A DNA stretch of 64,000 nucleotides, taken from contig NZ_QUEM01000002.1 of assembly GCF_003477995.1 (NCBI RefSeq), positions 62,001-126,000 on the forward strand. Reading direction: 5' to 3'. The position numbers and the translations under genes are program-made. The notes below the pieces were generated by a model. That model saw only the letters and a program-made list of their open reading frames with translations. It made no database searches and was not told where the DNA came from. How positions within the stretch are numbered: position 1 is the stretch's first letter; each line of letters begins with the position of its first letter. The DNA comes from Bacteroides sp. OF04-15BH. Lineage in GTDB: Bacteria; Bacteroidota; Bacteroidia; Bacteroidales; Bacteroidaceae. Positions 42,611-52,563 of the stretch are shown here, piece by piece.

Positions 42611-45600
42611 ATGCACGATTTTGTTCATCTTCACGTACATACCCAGTATTCCATCCTCGACGGTCAGGCCAGCGTGTCGCGTCTGGTCGATAAGGCCATG
42701 AAGGACGGCATGCGCGGAATGGCCATCACCGACCACGGTAACATGATGGCCATCAAGGAATTCTTTAATTATACGAATAAAAAGAACGGTCCCGTAAAAG
42801 GCGAAATCAAGGCCCTGAAACAGAAAATCAAGGCCCTGAAAGCCGGGCGCAATGTGGCTTCGGAAGAATGGGAAGCCCTGCCCGACGAGGAGAAACAGGG
42901 GCAGACCGCTCCCGAATTCCCGTCGGTAGAAGCTCAGTTGGAGCAGGCGCAGCAGCAGTTGGCCGAAACGGAGAAGAAACTGTTCAAACCGATTTTCGGT
43001 TGCGAAATGTATGTGGCGCCCCGACGTCTGTTTCAGATGGAAAAGGACCAGGGCGACAACCGCCGTTATCACCTGATTGTGCTGGCCAAGAACCAGCAGG
43101 GCTATCACAACCTGATCAAACTGGTGTCGAAAGCCTGGACCGACGGTTTCTATGGAAAGCCCCGTACCGACCGGGTGGAGCTGGAGGCGCATAAGGAAGG
43201 ACTGATCATCTGTTCGGCCTGTATTGCCGGTGAGGTACCTCACAAAATCCTGAAGGGCGATCTGGAAGGGGCCGAAGAGGCCGTGCGCTGGTATCAGAGC
43301 GTGTTCGGCGAAAACTACTATCTGGAGTTGCAGCGTCATCAGGTTACGGACCCGAATCAGCGGGCCAACCGTGAGACCTATCCCTTGCAGCAACGGGCCA
43401 ATGAGGAACTGATCCGTCTGGCGCATAAATATGGGGTGAAGCTGGTGTGCACCAACGACTGCCACTTTGTGGATCAGGAAAATGCCGAAGCGCACGACCG
43501 CCTGATCTGTCTGAGTACGAACCGCGATCTGGACGACCCCAAGCGTATGCTCTATTCCAAGCAGGAATGGTTCAAGACGCGCGAGGAGATGAATGCGGTG
43601 TTCTCTGATGTGCCCGAGGCTCTGGAGAATACATGTGCCATCTGCGATCAGGTGGAGTTTTACAGCATTGACCACGGACCGATCATGCCGAGCTTCGAAA
43701 TCCCCGAAGATTTCGGTACCGAAGAAGAATATCGCCGGAAATATACCGACGAACAGCTGTTCGAGGAGTTTACCCGAAATGAAAACGGCGAAGTGGTGAT
43801 GAGTCACGATGCTGCCGTGGATAAGGTAGAGAAACTGGGTGGCTGCGACAAACTGTACCGACTCAAACTGGAGGCCGATTATCTGGGCAAGCTGGCTTAT
43901 GACGGTGCCCGCAAGATGTATGGCGACCCGCTGCCCGACCATGTGGAGGAGCGCATCAAGTTTGAGCTGCACATCATGAAAACCATGGGTTTCCCAGGTT
44001 ACTTCCTCATTGTGCAGGACTATATCAATGCGGCGCGTCATGAGCTGGGCGTATCAGTAGGCCCGGGCCGTGGTTCGGCGGCCGGTTCGGCAGTGGCCTA
44101 CTGTCTCGGTATCACAAAGATCGACCCGATTAAATATGACTTGCTGTTCGAGCGTTTCCTGAACCCCGACCGTATCTCCCTGCCTGATATTGATGTGGAC
44201 TTCGATGACGACGGACGCGGAAAGGTGTTGAGCTGGGTGACTCAGAAATACGGTGAGGAGAAGGTGGCGCACATCATTACTTACGGTACCATGGCCACGA
44301 AACTGGCCATCAAGGATGTGGCGCGCGTGCAGAAACTGCCGCTCGACACTTCGAACGCACTGTGCAAACTCATCCCCGATAAATTGCCCGACGATGAAAA
44401 CGGCAAGAAGCGCAAGATGAACCTGCCGAATGCCATCTCCTGCATTCCCGAGTTGCAGGAAGCGGAGGCTTCGCCCAACCCCGTGTTGCGCGACACCATC
44501 CGCTATGCCAAGATGCTCGAAGGCAATGTGCGCAACACCGGCGTGCATGCCTGCGGTGTGATTATCTGCCGTGACGATGTGTCCGACTGGGTACCGATCA
44601 GCACGGCCGAAGATAAGGAAACCGGAGAGAAACTCCGTTGTACACAATATGAAGGTTCGGTGATTGAGGATACCGGACTGATCAAGATGGACTTTCTGGG
44701 ACTGAAAACCCTGTCCATCATCAAGGAATGTCAGGCCAATGTGCGCGACAGTCTGGGCATTGATATAGATGTAGACGAGCTGGATATTGAAGACCCTGCC
44801 ACCTATAAGCTTTATTGCGACGGTCGCACCATCGGTACCTTCCAGTTCGAATCTGCCGGTATGCAGAAATATCTGCGCGAGCTGCAGCCCTCAACTTTCG
44901 AGGATCTCATCGCCATGAATGCCCTCTACCGTCCGGGACCAATGGATTACATCCCCGACTTTATCGACCGTAAACAGGGACGCAAGCCGGTGGAGTACGA
45001 TATTCCCTGCATGGAGACCTATCTGAAGGATACCTACGGAATTACCGTATATCAGGAGCAGGTGATGCTTCTGTCGCGCCAGCTGGCCGACTTTACGCGA
45101 GGCGAGAGTGATACGCTCCGTAAGGCGATGGGTAAGAAACTTATCGACAAGCTGAACCACATGTATCCTAAGTTTATCGAGGGCGGAAAGAAAAACGGTC
45201 ACGATCCGAAGGTACTGGAAAAAATCTGGGGAGACTGGACCAAGTTTGCGTCTTATGCCTTCAATAAGAGTCACGCCACCTGTTACTCGTGGGTGGCTTA
45301 TCAGACGGCTTACCTCAAGGCGAACTTCCCGGCACACTATATGGCGGCTGTGATGAGCCGAAGCTTGGCCAATATCTCCGACATCACCAAATTGATGAGC
45401 GAGTGCAAGGCCATCGGTATTGATACCCTGGGACCGGATGTAAACGAGAGTCGCCGCAAGTTCAGTGTCGACTCCAAAGGAAATATCCGTTTCGGTCTGG
45501 GTGCCGTGAAAGGACTGGGTGATTCGGCAGTGGAGGCTATTATTAAGGAACGCGAGGCGAACGGTCCGTTCAAGGGAATCTTTGACTTTATCCAGCGCGT

Positions 45601-46495
45601 GCCGACGGGAGCCTGCAAGCGTAACAATCTGGAGAGTCTGGTGCTCTCTGGAGCCTTTGACTGCTTTACGGAGCTGACCCGTGAGCAATATCTTGCTTTG
45701 AACAGTAAGGGAGAAACGTTTATTGACACGTTGGCGCGCTATGGTTCCAAATATCAGATGGACAAGAACACGGCTCAGAATTCTCTTTTCGGAGGATTGG
45801 ATGTGGTGGAAGTGGCTACGCCCGAGATTCCGCAGGCCGAACCGTGGAGCGCTTTGGAACGTTTGAACCGCGAACGCGAACTGGTGGGCATCTATCTGTC
45901 TGCGCATCCGTTGGATGACTATTCGGTGATTCTGACCGATGTCTGCAACGTGCATGCAGCCGACTTGCAGCAGATGGAGCGTTTTGCCAACAGCGACCTG
46001 AAGCTGGGAGGTATGGTTACGGGAGTACGTAAGGGAGTCACCAAGACCGGAAAACCCTATGGTATCGTGCAGTTTGAGGATTACAGCGGTTCCATGGAGC
46101 TGCCGCTTTTCGGACAGGACTGGGCCGAATGGGCCTCATATATGGAAGTGGGCAACACGCTGATGATCTATGCCCGCTGTCAGCCGCGCCAGTGGAACCC
46201 CAATCAGTTGGAGCTGAAGGTGGGCAAGATAGATTTTCTGGCCGATATCCGCGACTCAGTCATTGAGAAAATCACCATTGCCATGAATGTGGATGCGCTC
46301 GACGATGATACGCTGCTCTCGCTGCAATGCATCATCCGCGAATGTCCGGGCAACTCGGATTTGTATTTCCTGATTGCCGATTCCGACGGGCAGACGCATC
46401 TGAATATGCATTCGCGCAGTACGAAGGTTTCTGTAAAAAAGAATTTAATTTCATTTATTGAGAGCAAACCCGCATTGTCCTATAAAATTAATTAG
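42611..46495 (+). CDS. dnaE: DNA polymerase III alpha subunit
   Basis: Replicative polymerase of 1294 residues. The N-terminal PHP domain starts HLHVHTQYSILDG and continues AITDHGNMMAI. The C-family polymerase core has VGPGRGSAAGSAVAYCLGIT, PDIDVDFDDDGRGKV (catalytic Asp pair near residue 530), RNTGVHACGVII and ALYRPGPMDYIP. Then come the beta-clamp region, HhH motifs (GLGDSAVEAIIKEREANGPF) and the OB domain with KPYGIVQFEDYSGSMELPLF. An insertion of about 60 charged residues near 60-120 in the PHP part is usual in Bacteroidota. No proofreading exonuclease is inserted. Confidence 0.97.
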   Translation: MHDFVHLHVHTQYSILDGQASVSRLVDKAMKDGMRGMAITDHGNMMAIKEFFNYTNKKNGPVKGEIKALKQKIKALKAGRNVASEEWEALPDEEKQGQTAPEFPSVEAQLEQAQQQLAETEKKLFKPIFGCEMYVAPRRLFQMEKDQGDNRRYHLIVLAKNQQGYHNLIKLVSKAWTDGFYGKPRTDRVELEAHKEGLIICSACIAGEVPHKILKGDLEGAEEAVRWYQSVFGENYYLELQRHQVTDPNQRANRETYPLQQRANEELIRLAHKYGVKLVCTNDCHFVDQENAEAHDRLICLSTNRDLDDPKRMLYSKQEWFKTREEMNAVFSDVPEALENTCAICDQVEFYSIDHGPIMPSFEIPEDFGTEEEYRRKYTDEQLFEEFTRNENGEVVMSHDAAVDKVEKLGGCDKLYRLKLEADYLGKLAYDGARKMYGDPLPDHVEERIKFELHIMKTMGFPGYFLIVQDYINAARHELGVSVGPGRGSAAGSAVAYCLGITKIDPIKYDLLFERFLNPDRISLPDIDVDFDDDGRGKVLSWVTQKYGEEKVAHIITYGTMATKLAIKDVARVQKLPLDTSNALCKLIPDKLPDDENGKKRKMNLPNAISCIPELQEAEASPNPVLRDTIRYAKMLEGNVRNTGVHACGVIICRDDVSDWVPISTAEDKETGEKLRCTQYEGSVIEDTGLIKMDFLGLKTLSIIKECQANVRDSLGIDIDVDELDIEDPATYKLYCDGRTIGTFQFESAGMQKYLRELQPSTFEDLIAMNALYRPGPMDYIPDFIDRKQGRKPVEYDIPCMETYLKDTYGITVYQEQVMLLSRQLADFTRGESDTLRKAMGKKLIDKLNHMYPKFIEGGKKNGHDPKVLEKIWGDWTKFASYAFNKSHATCYSWVAYQTAYLKANFPAHYMAAVMSRSLANISDITKLMSECKAIGIDTLGPDVNESRRKFSVDSKGNIRFGLGAVKGLGDSAVEAIIKEREANGPFKGIFDFIQRVPTGACKRNNLESLVLSGAFDCFTELTREQYLALNSKGETFIDTLARYGSKYQMDKNTAQNSLFGGLDVVEVATPEIPQAEPWSALERLNRERELVGIYLSAHPLDDYSVILTDVCNVHAADLQQMERFANSDLKLGGMVTGVRKGVTKTGKPYGIVQFEDYSGSMELPLFGQDWAEWASYMEVGNTLMIYARCQPRQWNPNQLELKVGKIDFLADIRDSVIEKITIAMNVDALDDDTLLSLQCIIRECPGNSDLYFLIADSDGQTHLNMHSRSTKVSVKKNLISFIESKPALSYKIN

Positions 46496-46503
46496 TATAT
46501 TTG
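46496..46503 (+). promoter_or_regulatory. trxA -7 box abutting the dnaE stop
   Basis: TATATTTG begins at the base after the dnaE stop codon; a weaker ATTG lies 18 bases upstream, inside dnaE. trxA can thus be transcribed on its own. Confidence 0.55.
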
Positions 46504-46534
46504 TAAATCAACAAACCAATAAATATAGAAAATT

Positions 46535-46849
46535 ATGGCTTTAGCAATTACAGACGCAAATTTTGAAGAACTGGTAGCAACCGGCAAACCTATCGTTTTG
46601 GACTTCTGGGCTACCTGGTGTGGACCTTGCAAGAAAATCGGTCCGGATATCGAGGCATTGGCTGCAGAATACGAAGGCCAGGCTATCATCGGCAAGTGCG
46701 ATGTAGAGGAAAATGACGATCTGGCTACCCGTTTCGGTATCCGTAACGTGCCTACCGTACTTTTCATCAAGAACGGTGAAGTGGTAGACAAGCAGGTCGG
46801 TGCTGCTCCGAAGGCTACCTTCGAAGAAAAACTCAAGGCTATTCTTTAA
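46535..46849 (+). CDS. trxA: Thioredoxin
   Basis: Cytosolic thioredoxin of 104 residues with the active site WATWCGPCKKIGP (Cys about 30 and 33) and cis-Pro in NVPTVLFIKNGEVVD. Has its own promoter box at the dnaE stop; U-ending codons such as GGT and GCT suggest high expression. Next gene starts 11 bases later. Confidence 0.97.
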   Translation: MALAITDANFEELVATGKPIVLDFWATWCGPCKKIGPDIEALAAEYEGQAIIGKCDVEENDDLATRFGIRNVPTVLFIKNGEVVDKQVGAAPKATFEEKLKAIL

Positions 46850-46860
46850 TTTCGTTTCTT

Positions 46861-47199
46861 ATGGGAGATTTTGAACAGGACTTGCTGCAGGACGCCGCTG
46901 ACGATGCACGCACAGTCGAATTCATCAAGAATTATCTGCCACAGGACGTCAAAGGAAAGTTTACAGACGATGAGCTGTACTATTTTCTGGATGTGATTGT
47001 GGACTATTACGCCACAAGCGGAGTGCTGGATGCCGCACCGGACGAGGAGGGATTCATCGACATCGATCTGGATGAGGTTGTGAAGTACGTGGTGGAACAG
47101 GCTCACAAGGACAAAATCGGCGACTTCGATCCCGAAGATGTATTGTGGGTAGTGCAGGGAGAGGCTGAATTCAGTGATTCTCTCGACGAAGAGGAATAA
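46861..47199 (+). CDS. Conserved acidic protein of unknown function
   Basis: Cytosolic protein of 112 residues with a strongly acidic, mainly helical sequence (FTDDELYYFLDVIVDYYAT, FIDIDLDEVVKYVVEQA, DFDPEDVLWVVQGEAEF) and the acidic end SLDEEE. No known motif recognised. Its place 11 bases after trxA suggests a shared transcript. Start ATG and tight spacing make it a real gene. Confidence 0.8.
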   Translation: MGDFEQDLLQDAADDARTVEFIKNYLPQDVKGKFTDDELYYFLDVIVDYYATSGVLDAAPDEEGFIDIDLDEVVKYVVEQAHKDKIGDFDPEDVLWVVQGEAEFSDSLDEEE

Positions 47200-47204
47200 A
47201 TACA

Positions 47205-47231
47205 CAGGTTGCGTGAGTCAACCTGATTTTA
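47205..47231 (+). terminator. Hairpin ending the trxA transcript
   Basis: CAGGTTG pairs with CAACCTG around CGTGAGT, followed by ATTTTA. Short but well placed, 5 bases after the stop. Confidence 0.55.
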
Positions 47232-47235
47232 CACA

Positions 47236-47283
47236 CAAAAAGAGTCGTATCATTACTCTATGCTAGAGTTTGATACGACTCTT
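47236..47283 (-). terminator. Terminator of receptor 2
   Basis: Perfect 13-bp stem AAGAGTCGTATCA/TGATACGACTCTT, then an inner ACTCT/AGAGT stem around a 5-base loop; on the minus strand it is followed by TTTTTG. Its inner part matches the hairpin inside the element at 38773. Confidence 0.85.
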
Positions 47284-47308
47284 GTTCGTTATTTAGTGGC
47301 CTTTGTTT

Positions 47309-50098
47309 TTATTTTTTCGGTTGTTTGTTGAAATGATAGACTATGTGCAGCATGACATAGTTGGGGAGTGTCCGGTTCCAGGTTTCCGTTCTTCCTTGAG
47401 CGTTGATGGTATATTGCACGGCAGACAATTGATGGAACAGGTCAAAAGACTCTAACCCAACAATAAGCTTGCCTTTCAGGAAAGGCTGGCTGATAGAACC
47501 GTTCATGACAAAGTCGTCTGTATTGAGGTCCTGACTGCCGTAACCACGCCGGCAATACATATTCCAGTCTAAAGATAGTGTCGTTTTCAGAACAGGAATT
47601 GTATAACGTGTTGTCATTCCATATTGATAATCAAATGCGTTTAATGTTGTAAAGTCCTGCATTTTGCCTTCGGAGTGACGCCAACGGATATCGCCGACAG
47701 CTCTTACACTGAGATCCTTGTGCTGATATTGCAACCAGAGTCCATCATGCAGGACAAGCGTATTGACTGCGTTAGGCGCGCTTTCCGTCATACCAGTTTG
47801 CAGGACATGGTCAATGGCATGGTTGTAAGTCGCGTCAAGTGTTGTCTGCCAGGACCAGCGTTGCCGTTTGTCAAGAAAGCGTGTAAAGTCGAACTTGGCG
47901 GATGCCTGATAAGCTCCACTTACATTTCTGGGTTGGTAGGTGTACTGGGAGTTGCTCGGGTTGAATATGACCGATTGCGCGATCTGTCGATGGAAATAAT
48001 TGAATGCACCCTGAATATGATATTGTTGTCCCTTCCGTTTGCTCTCCCAATCTGTAAAGTTGATTTGGACTTTCGACGTAGCAATGCCTTTTAAATCCGG
48101 ATTACTCAGTTGCACAATCTGCGGAGTGGCATCGTCCCGATAGTCAAGTAAGTCGAATATGGAAGCAGTCTCCTGGTTATACATCAATTGGAACTGCAGT
48201 TGCTCACCGGCCTTTCTGGTTGGGTGTATCTTGAAATTGAACGAAGGCATAAGGTTGTAACTGGTACGTCTTTTGTCCTGCACCGTATAGTTGCGCGTAT
48301 AAATCAGATGCTCAGAACGGATGATGCTGGTCAGGCGTAAATCCCAGCTGAGAAACTCCATCTTCATATATTCCCCGGGAATGTACTTGTTCCACTTCAG
48401 TGCGAGAGTAGGGGCATTATAATATATATGATAATCACTCTCATAAGAATTTCTTGGATCAGTTATCGCTTGTAAGGCATCCAGTTGTGAAGGCAGAAAA
48501 AGAGTATCCGGGTGATACAGGTTGTCACGCTTGTATCTTTTGGCATATTCCTGTCTGTCCTGTATTTCCAGATCAAGATACTGGTTCAATTTACTGTTCC
48601 AGCAAAGATGGATATTTCCAAGAGTCTCTCTATGGAAGAAATCATTGGCGTTATACTGTGTCTGGGTAGACGGATGAACAAACTGCCGGGTGATGAAGCC
48701 ACGAGCCGTTTCGTTCTTGTCTTCAGAGTATTTGAAACCGTAGAATACAGCCAGTGGACGGAGGAAGATGTCTGCACGAGGAGAGATAAATCCACTCGCA
48801 GTCGCACGAAAAGAATGTCCGTTGTTATAACTGGTACTCCGTAAGCGGGTGTTGATACTGTCTAGAAAATCTTCCGAGATAGACTCACTGTTACCTTTGT
48901 ATTTATTGTAGATGAACTCCAGTCCAAGGTCGGTATAGATTTTATTAGGGATTTTGAGTTTAAAACTGTTCTTAGCCAGGAGCCGACTTATGTGTGAGGT
49001 ATTGGATGCTTTTAATGTAGAATAAGGAGTACTTCCATCCAGGAAAAGTTCACGCCGTTGTGTGGTTTCTCCTTCGTCCTTTGATGTCGTAAAATCCACC
49101 ATGACAACGTCTTGCACCTTACCGTCTTTTGACAGGTAATCCACTTCGCCAGCCACACTCTTGGTGGTCAGTAAGGAGCGCGGCATGTTTTCCGGTTTCC
49201 AGCTGCCCGATTCTCCGATGTGACGTTTCTCATTGACATTATTCGCATTTCCCAAAAGCGAAAAACGTAATTTGTCAGTATATCCCAACAGGAATGCACG
49301 GCCCAGCCAACGCTCCTGGGTTCCTCCGGCAGCTTCTACATTACCTATATAGCCATTCCGGTAGTTGTCTTTAAGATTCACATCCATCACATATTTGTTG
49401 GGCTCTATCTCATATCCGACAGCCTGATTGCGGTCACTTTCCTTCTCATATACTTTTAGGTTTTTCACAGTATAGTAAGGAAGATTCTCGAGCAGGACTT
49501 TACTGTTTCCGCCAAAAAAGGAGCGCGAACCTAAAAGTAACTCATCAATCTTACGCCCGTTGACAAAGATCTCGCCGTCATCGTTCATGGTGACACCAGG
49601 CATTTGGCGTATCAGATCGTCCAGCATGGAGCCGTCAGGCATCTTGAAGGCCGTGGCATCGTAAACCAGGGTATCCCCTTTGTAATACATCTTGAGTTTT
49701 GTGGCAGTGACAGTCACTTCGCCCAATGTTTTCTTGGAGATTCGATGCAATTCGAGCGGATCCAGACCCCAAACATCATTGATTTCTGCTTTTACAGAAA
49801 ATGTTTTCCAAGCATCTTCATATCCATCAAGAGTAGCGCGGAGCAGGTAGGTACAAGTTTTCTTGGGTAGCTTGATTATGAAGTTGGCACTACCCCAACG
49901 TTCTCCGTCTCTTTTACTTAGAGTGACAGGGATAGAGTCCTGTATTACGACACTGTCAGTGGTCAGCAAGGTTACATGTGTATCGACGAGTGGTACTTCT
50001 AAGAAGCCATCACGAACAGACCCCAAGATAAGTTGTTGGGCAGAAGTGCTTATAAAAGAAAAGATCAATAAAAATACAAGAGATAAACGTTGAATCAT
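47309..50098 (-). CDS. Large outer-membrane beta-barrel receptor (paralogue 2)
   Basis: Exported protein of about 929 residues, built like the 35.2-kb gene: signal peptide (IQRLSLVFLLIFSFISTSAQ), a regulatory Ig-like domain, a plug-like domain (FKMPDGSMLDDLIRQMPGV, IFVNGRKIDELLLGSRSFFGG, LPYYTVKNLKVYEKESDRNQAVG) and a barrel ending LPNYVMLHIVYHFNKQ. The frame extends ten codons to an ATG at 50128, but MIQRLSLV gives a better signal peptide. Base composition looks AT-richer than the core genes around it. The nearest promoter box is 234 bases upstream. No SusD partner; ligand unknown. Confidence 0.86.
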   Translation of the reverse strand: MIQRLSLVFLLIFSFISTSAQQLILGSVRDGFLEVPLVDTHVTLLTTDSVVIQDSIPVTLSKRDGERWGSANFIIKLPKKTCTYLLRATLDGYEDAWKTFSVKAEINDVWGLDPLELHRISKKTLGEVTVTATKLKMYYKGDTLVYDATAFKMPDGSMLDDLIRQMPGVTMNDDGEIFVNGRKIDELLLGSRSFFGGNSKVLLENLPYYTVKNLKVYEKESDRNQAVGYEIEPNKYVMDVNLKDNYRNGYIGNVEAAGGTQERWLGRAFLLGYTDKLRFSLLGNANNVNEKRHIGESGSWKPENMPRSLLTTKSVAGEVDYLSKDGKVQDVVMVDFTTSKDEGETTQRRELFLDGSTPYSTLKASNTSHISRLLAKNSFKLKIPNKIYTDLGLEFIYNKYKGNSESISEDFLDSINTRLRSTSYNNGHSFRATASGFISPRADIFLRPLAVFYGFKYSEDKNETARGFITRQFVHPSTQTQYNANDFFHRETLGNIHLCWNSKLNQYLDLEIQDRQEYAKRYKRDNLYHPDTLFLPSQLDALQAITDPRNSYESDYHIYYNAPTLALKWNKYIPGEYMKMEFLSWDLRLTSIIRSEHLIYTRNYTVQDKRRTSYNLMPSFNFKIHPTRKAGEQLQFQLMYNQETASIFDLLDYRDDATPQIVQLSNPDLKGIATSKVQINFTDWESKRKGQQYHIQGAFNYFHRQIAQSVIFNPSNSQYTYQPRNVSGAYQASAKFDFTRFLDKRQRWSWQTTLDATYNHAIDHVLQTGMTESAPNAVNTLVLHDGLWLQYQHKDLSVRAVGDIRWRHSEGKMQDFTTLNAFDYQYGMTTRYTIPVLKTTLSLDWNMYCRRGYGSQDLNTDDFVMNGSISQPFLKGKLIVGLESFDLFHQLSAVQYTINAQGRTETWNRTLPNYVMLHIVYHFNKQPKK

Positions 50099-50331
50099 AG
50101 GCCAAAAGATAAAGTAAATGTATGCCATTTAGAGATGAATGAAGAATCAAGCTATTCGTTTAAGGGAAAGAGATTGTAATTTTTCATGGTTGTTTTTATG
50201 ATATAAAAGTAAATGATAGCAGTTGCTTTTGGGGCAATGTTCTGTTTCTGATTGCTTATTCCTTATGAGAGCCTATTGGAATCCATAATAGATCCTTTTA
50301 TCAGAAAAGTATATTGTCAATTGTCTAATTG

Positions 50332-50339
50332 CAAATATA
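50332..50339 (-). promoter_or_regulatory. Candidate distal -7 box of receptor 2
   Basis: TATATTTG on the minus strand in the context GCAAATATAA (+), the same ten bases as at receptor 1. It would give a leader of about 225 bases. Confidence 0.4.
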
Positions 50340-50460
50340 ACAAGATTTTTTAAGGTTATATATATATGGTTAATTTCTGTCAATATTAAGACGCTTGTTT
50401 TGTCAAATTGCTATTTGATGGATAAGTATATTTTTGTTAGCTGTGTTCGAAATAGGGATG

Positions 50461-50536
50461 AAAGAATAAAAAGACAACGGACAAGGTGCGTCGGAATGGT
50501 ATCCCATCCAAATCACATCCTGCCCGCTGTCTTTTT
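50461..50536 (-). terminator. Long-loop hairpin after tsaE
   Basis: AAAAAGACA and CGG pair with CCG and TGTCTTTTT (one mismatch), enclosing a 43-base loop. On the minus strand the right arm itself supplies the T-run. Probable terminator of the aroA-to-tsaE operon. Confidence 0.6.
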
Positions 50537-50562
50537 GTGGATTCAGAGAAACAATTTGCGGC

Positions 50563-50973
50563 TTAGAAGCGGATCACGCGCGAACCGTCTTCGGCTTCTT
50601 CGATTTCTACCTTCACGGCATTGCCCGGAAGTACTTCTTCGATCAGCTCCGGCCATTCGATGAAGCACAGCGCACCGCTGTAGAAATAGTCTTCATACCC
50701 CATGTCGTACACCTCTTCGAGTTTCTTGATGCGGTAGAAGTCGAAATGATAAATCAGTTCGCCGGTTTCAGAGCGGTACTCATTGACAATGGCGAAAGTC
50801 GGTGAGTTGATCACATCCTCCACACCCAGGCATTCGCACACCGCCTTGATGAAAGTGGTTTTTCCGGCTCCCATCTTGCCGTAGAAGGCAAAAACGGTGT
50901 TGTCGCCCATTTCGCGGATAAAGGTGCGTGCCGCTTCGTGTATCTCTTCCAATGATTGAATCTTGATTTCCAT
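50563..50973 (-). CDS. tsaE: tRNA threonylcarbamoyladenosine ATPase TsaE
   Basis: P-loop ATPase of 136 residues needed for t6A37 synthesis in tRNA with TsaB/C/D. P-loop [18 protein letters not shown] (about residues 30-47), switch region [34 protein letters not shown] and [13 protein letters not shown]. Normal length. It lies 22 bases after porX at the end of a long operon, as in many Bacteroidales. Confidence 0.95.
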   Translation of the reverse strand: MEIKIQSLEEIHEAARTFIREMGDNTVFAFYGKMGAGKTTFIKAVCECLGVEDVINSPTFAIVNEYRSETGELIYHFDFYRIKKLEEVYDMGYEDYFYSGALCFIEWPELIEEVLPGNAVKVEIEEAEDGSRVIRF

Positions 50974-50995
50974 AATGCTTGTTTATTTGATTGGT

Positions 50996-52549
50996 TTATC
51001 GTTTTTTTCCTTTTAATGTAATCAGCGGCACCAGCATTTCCTCCATGGAGATTCCTCCGTGCTGGAAGGTGTCGCGATAGTAAGACACATAATAATTATA
51101 GTTGTTGGGATAGGCAAAGAAATAATTGCCCGTGGCAAAAATGTACGTTGTGCTCAGGTTGGGTGAGGGGAGCTGCAATTTCTGCGGGTCCTTGACTTCG
51201 TACACATCACGTGCCTGATAACTCAGGTTCTTGCCCAGCTTATAGCGCAGGTTCGTGTTCGTATTGCGGTCGCCCACCACCTTGGTCGGGTTTCCCACAC
51301 GGATGCTTCCGTGGTCGGTGGTGATGACCACCGTATAGTCGCTGGCAGCCAGCAGACGGAACAGTTCGCGCACCGGAGAATGCTTGAACCAGCTGGAAGT
51401 GATGCTGCGGTAGGCCGCCTCGTTCGAAGCCAGTTCGCGCACCATACGCGATTCCGTACGGGCATGCGAGAGCATGTCGATAAAGTTCAGCACTACTACA
51501 TTCAGGTCCTGATGCTCCAGCTGACGGAACTGGGCATTCAGTTTCTCCAGTCCGGCCGACTCATTGATTTTATGATAGCTGAACGATTTCCGGATGCGGT
51601 AACGCTCCAGATGCGCGGCGATGAGTGCCTCTTCGTTCAGATTTTTTCCTTCCTCTTCGTCCTCATCCACCCACAGATCGGGATACATACGGGCAATTTG
51701 CAGAGGCATCAGTCCTGAGAACAGGGCATTGCGGGCATATTGTGTCGCCGTGGGCAGAATGCTGCAATAAAGCTGTTCGTCGATGAGGAAACTGTCCGAA
51801 ATCTCCGAGCAGATGGTTTTCCACTGGTCGAAGCGCAGGTTGTCGAAAACGAGCAGAAACACCTTTTCATCCCGTTTCAGAGCGGGGAACACAGCTGTCT
51901 TGAACAGATCCGTGCTCAGTACCGGACGGTCATCGCCCGTGAGCCAGTCTTCATAATGCTTTTTGATGAAGCGGGCAAACATCTGGTTGGCTTCCTGTTT
52001 CTGCATGCACAGCATCTCATACATGCTGCTGTCCGCTTCGGAGAGCGCCAGTTCCCAATACACCAGATCCTTGTAGACCTCCTTCCAGTCCTCCAGGGTG
52101 AGCGAATCGTTGATGCGCATGCCGATGCGCCCGAATTCCTGCTGGTAGGAAGTCTGCGTCACCTCCGATACGATTTCCTTTTTATGGATATTCTTTTTCA
52201 GGGTCAGCAGAATCTGGGTAGGATTTACCGGCTTGATCAGATAGTCGGCAATCTTGGCTCCGATGGCCTGGTCCATGATGTTCTCCTCCTCGCTTTTCGT
52301 CACCATGACAACGGGCGTGGAAGGAGAGATCAGCTTGATGCGCGACAAGGTTTCCAGACCGCTGAGGCCCGGCATGTTCTCGTCGAGCAGGATGAGGTCG
52401 AAGGTCGTATCCTTGCAGCAGTCCAGAGCATCCTGGCCGTTGGACACCGTGGTGACCTGATAACCTTTCTTTTCCAGATAAATGATGTGGGCTTTCAGAA
52501 GTTCTATCTCATCGTCCACCCACAGCAGGGAACCGTTATTCATATCCAT
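50996..52549 (-). CDS. porX: PorX-type response regulator with PglZ phosphatase domain
   Basis: Regulator of 517 residues. An N-terminal receiver domain (about 1-125) has the acidic pair Asp12/Asp13, phospho-acceptor Asp56 in LILLDENMPG, and Lys in LIKPVNP. After a helical linker comes a PglZ/alkaline-phosphatase-fold domain (about 220-510): LLVFDNLRFDQW, TATQYARNALFSG, and metal ligands in VITTDHGSIRVGNP. In Porphyromonas PorX (same length) acts with PorY and a sigma factor on T9SS genes and cleaves cyclic oligonucleotides. No PorY or SigP gene is near. It follows porW by 14 bases. Confidence 0.92.
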   Translation of the reverse strand: MDMNNGSLLWVDDEIELLKAHIIYLEKKGYQVTTVSNGQDALDCCKDTTFDLILLDENMPGLSGLETLSRIKLISPSTPVVMVTKSEEENIMDQAIGAKIADYLIKPVNPTQILLTLKKNIHKKEIVSEVTQTSYQQEFGRIGMRINDSLTLEDWKEVYKDLVYWELALSEADSSMYEMLCMQKQEANQMFARFIKKHYEDWLTGDDRPVLSTDLFKTAVFPALKRDEKVFLLVFDNLRFDQWKTICSEISDSFLIDEQLYCSILPTATQYARNALFSGLMPLQIARMYPDLWVDEDEEEGKNLNEEALIAAHLERYRIRKSFSYHKINESAGLEKLNAQFRQLEHQDLNVVVLNFIDMLSHARTESRMVRELASNEAAYRSITSSWFKHSPVRELFRLLAASDYTVVITTDHGSIRVGNPTKVVGDRNTNTNLRYKLGKNLSYQARDVYEVKDPQKLQLPSPNLSTTYIFATGNYFFAYPNNYNYYVSYYRDTFQHGGISMEEMLVPLITLKGKKR

Positions 52550-52563
52550 TCACTTTTTCTCGG

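Larger units (their letters stand above)
50129..50562. other. AT-rich gap upstream of receptor 2
   Basis: About 430 bases with no credible gene. Contains the putative long leader and -7 box of the receptor (to 50339) and the terminator of the aroA-to-tsaE transcript (50468-50536). Confidence 0.6.
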
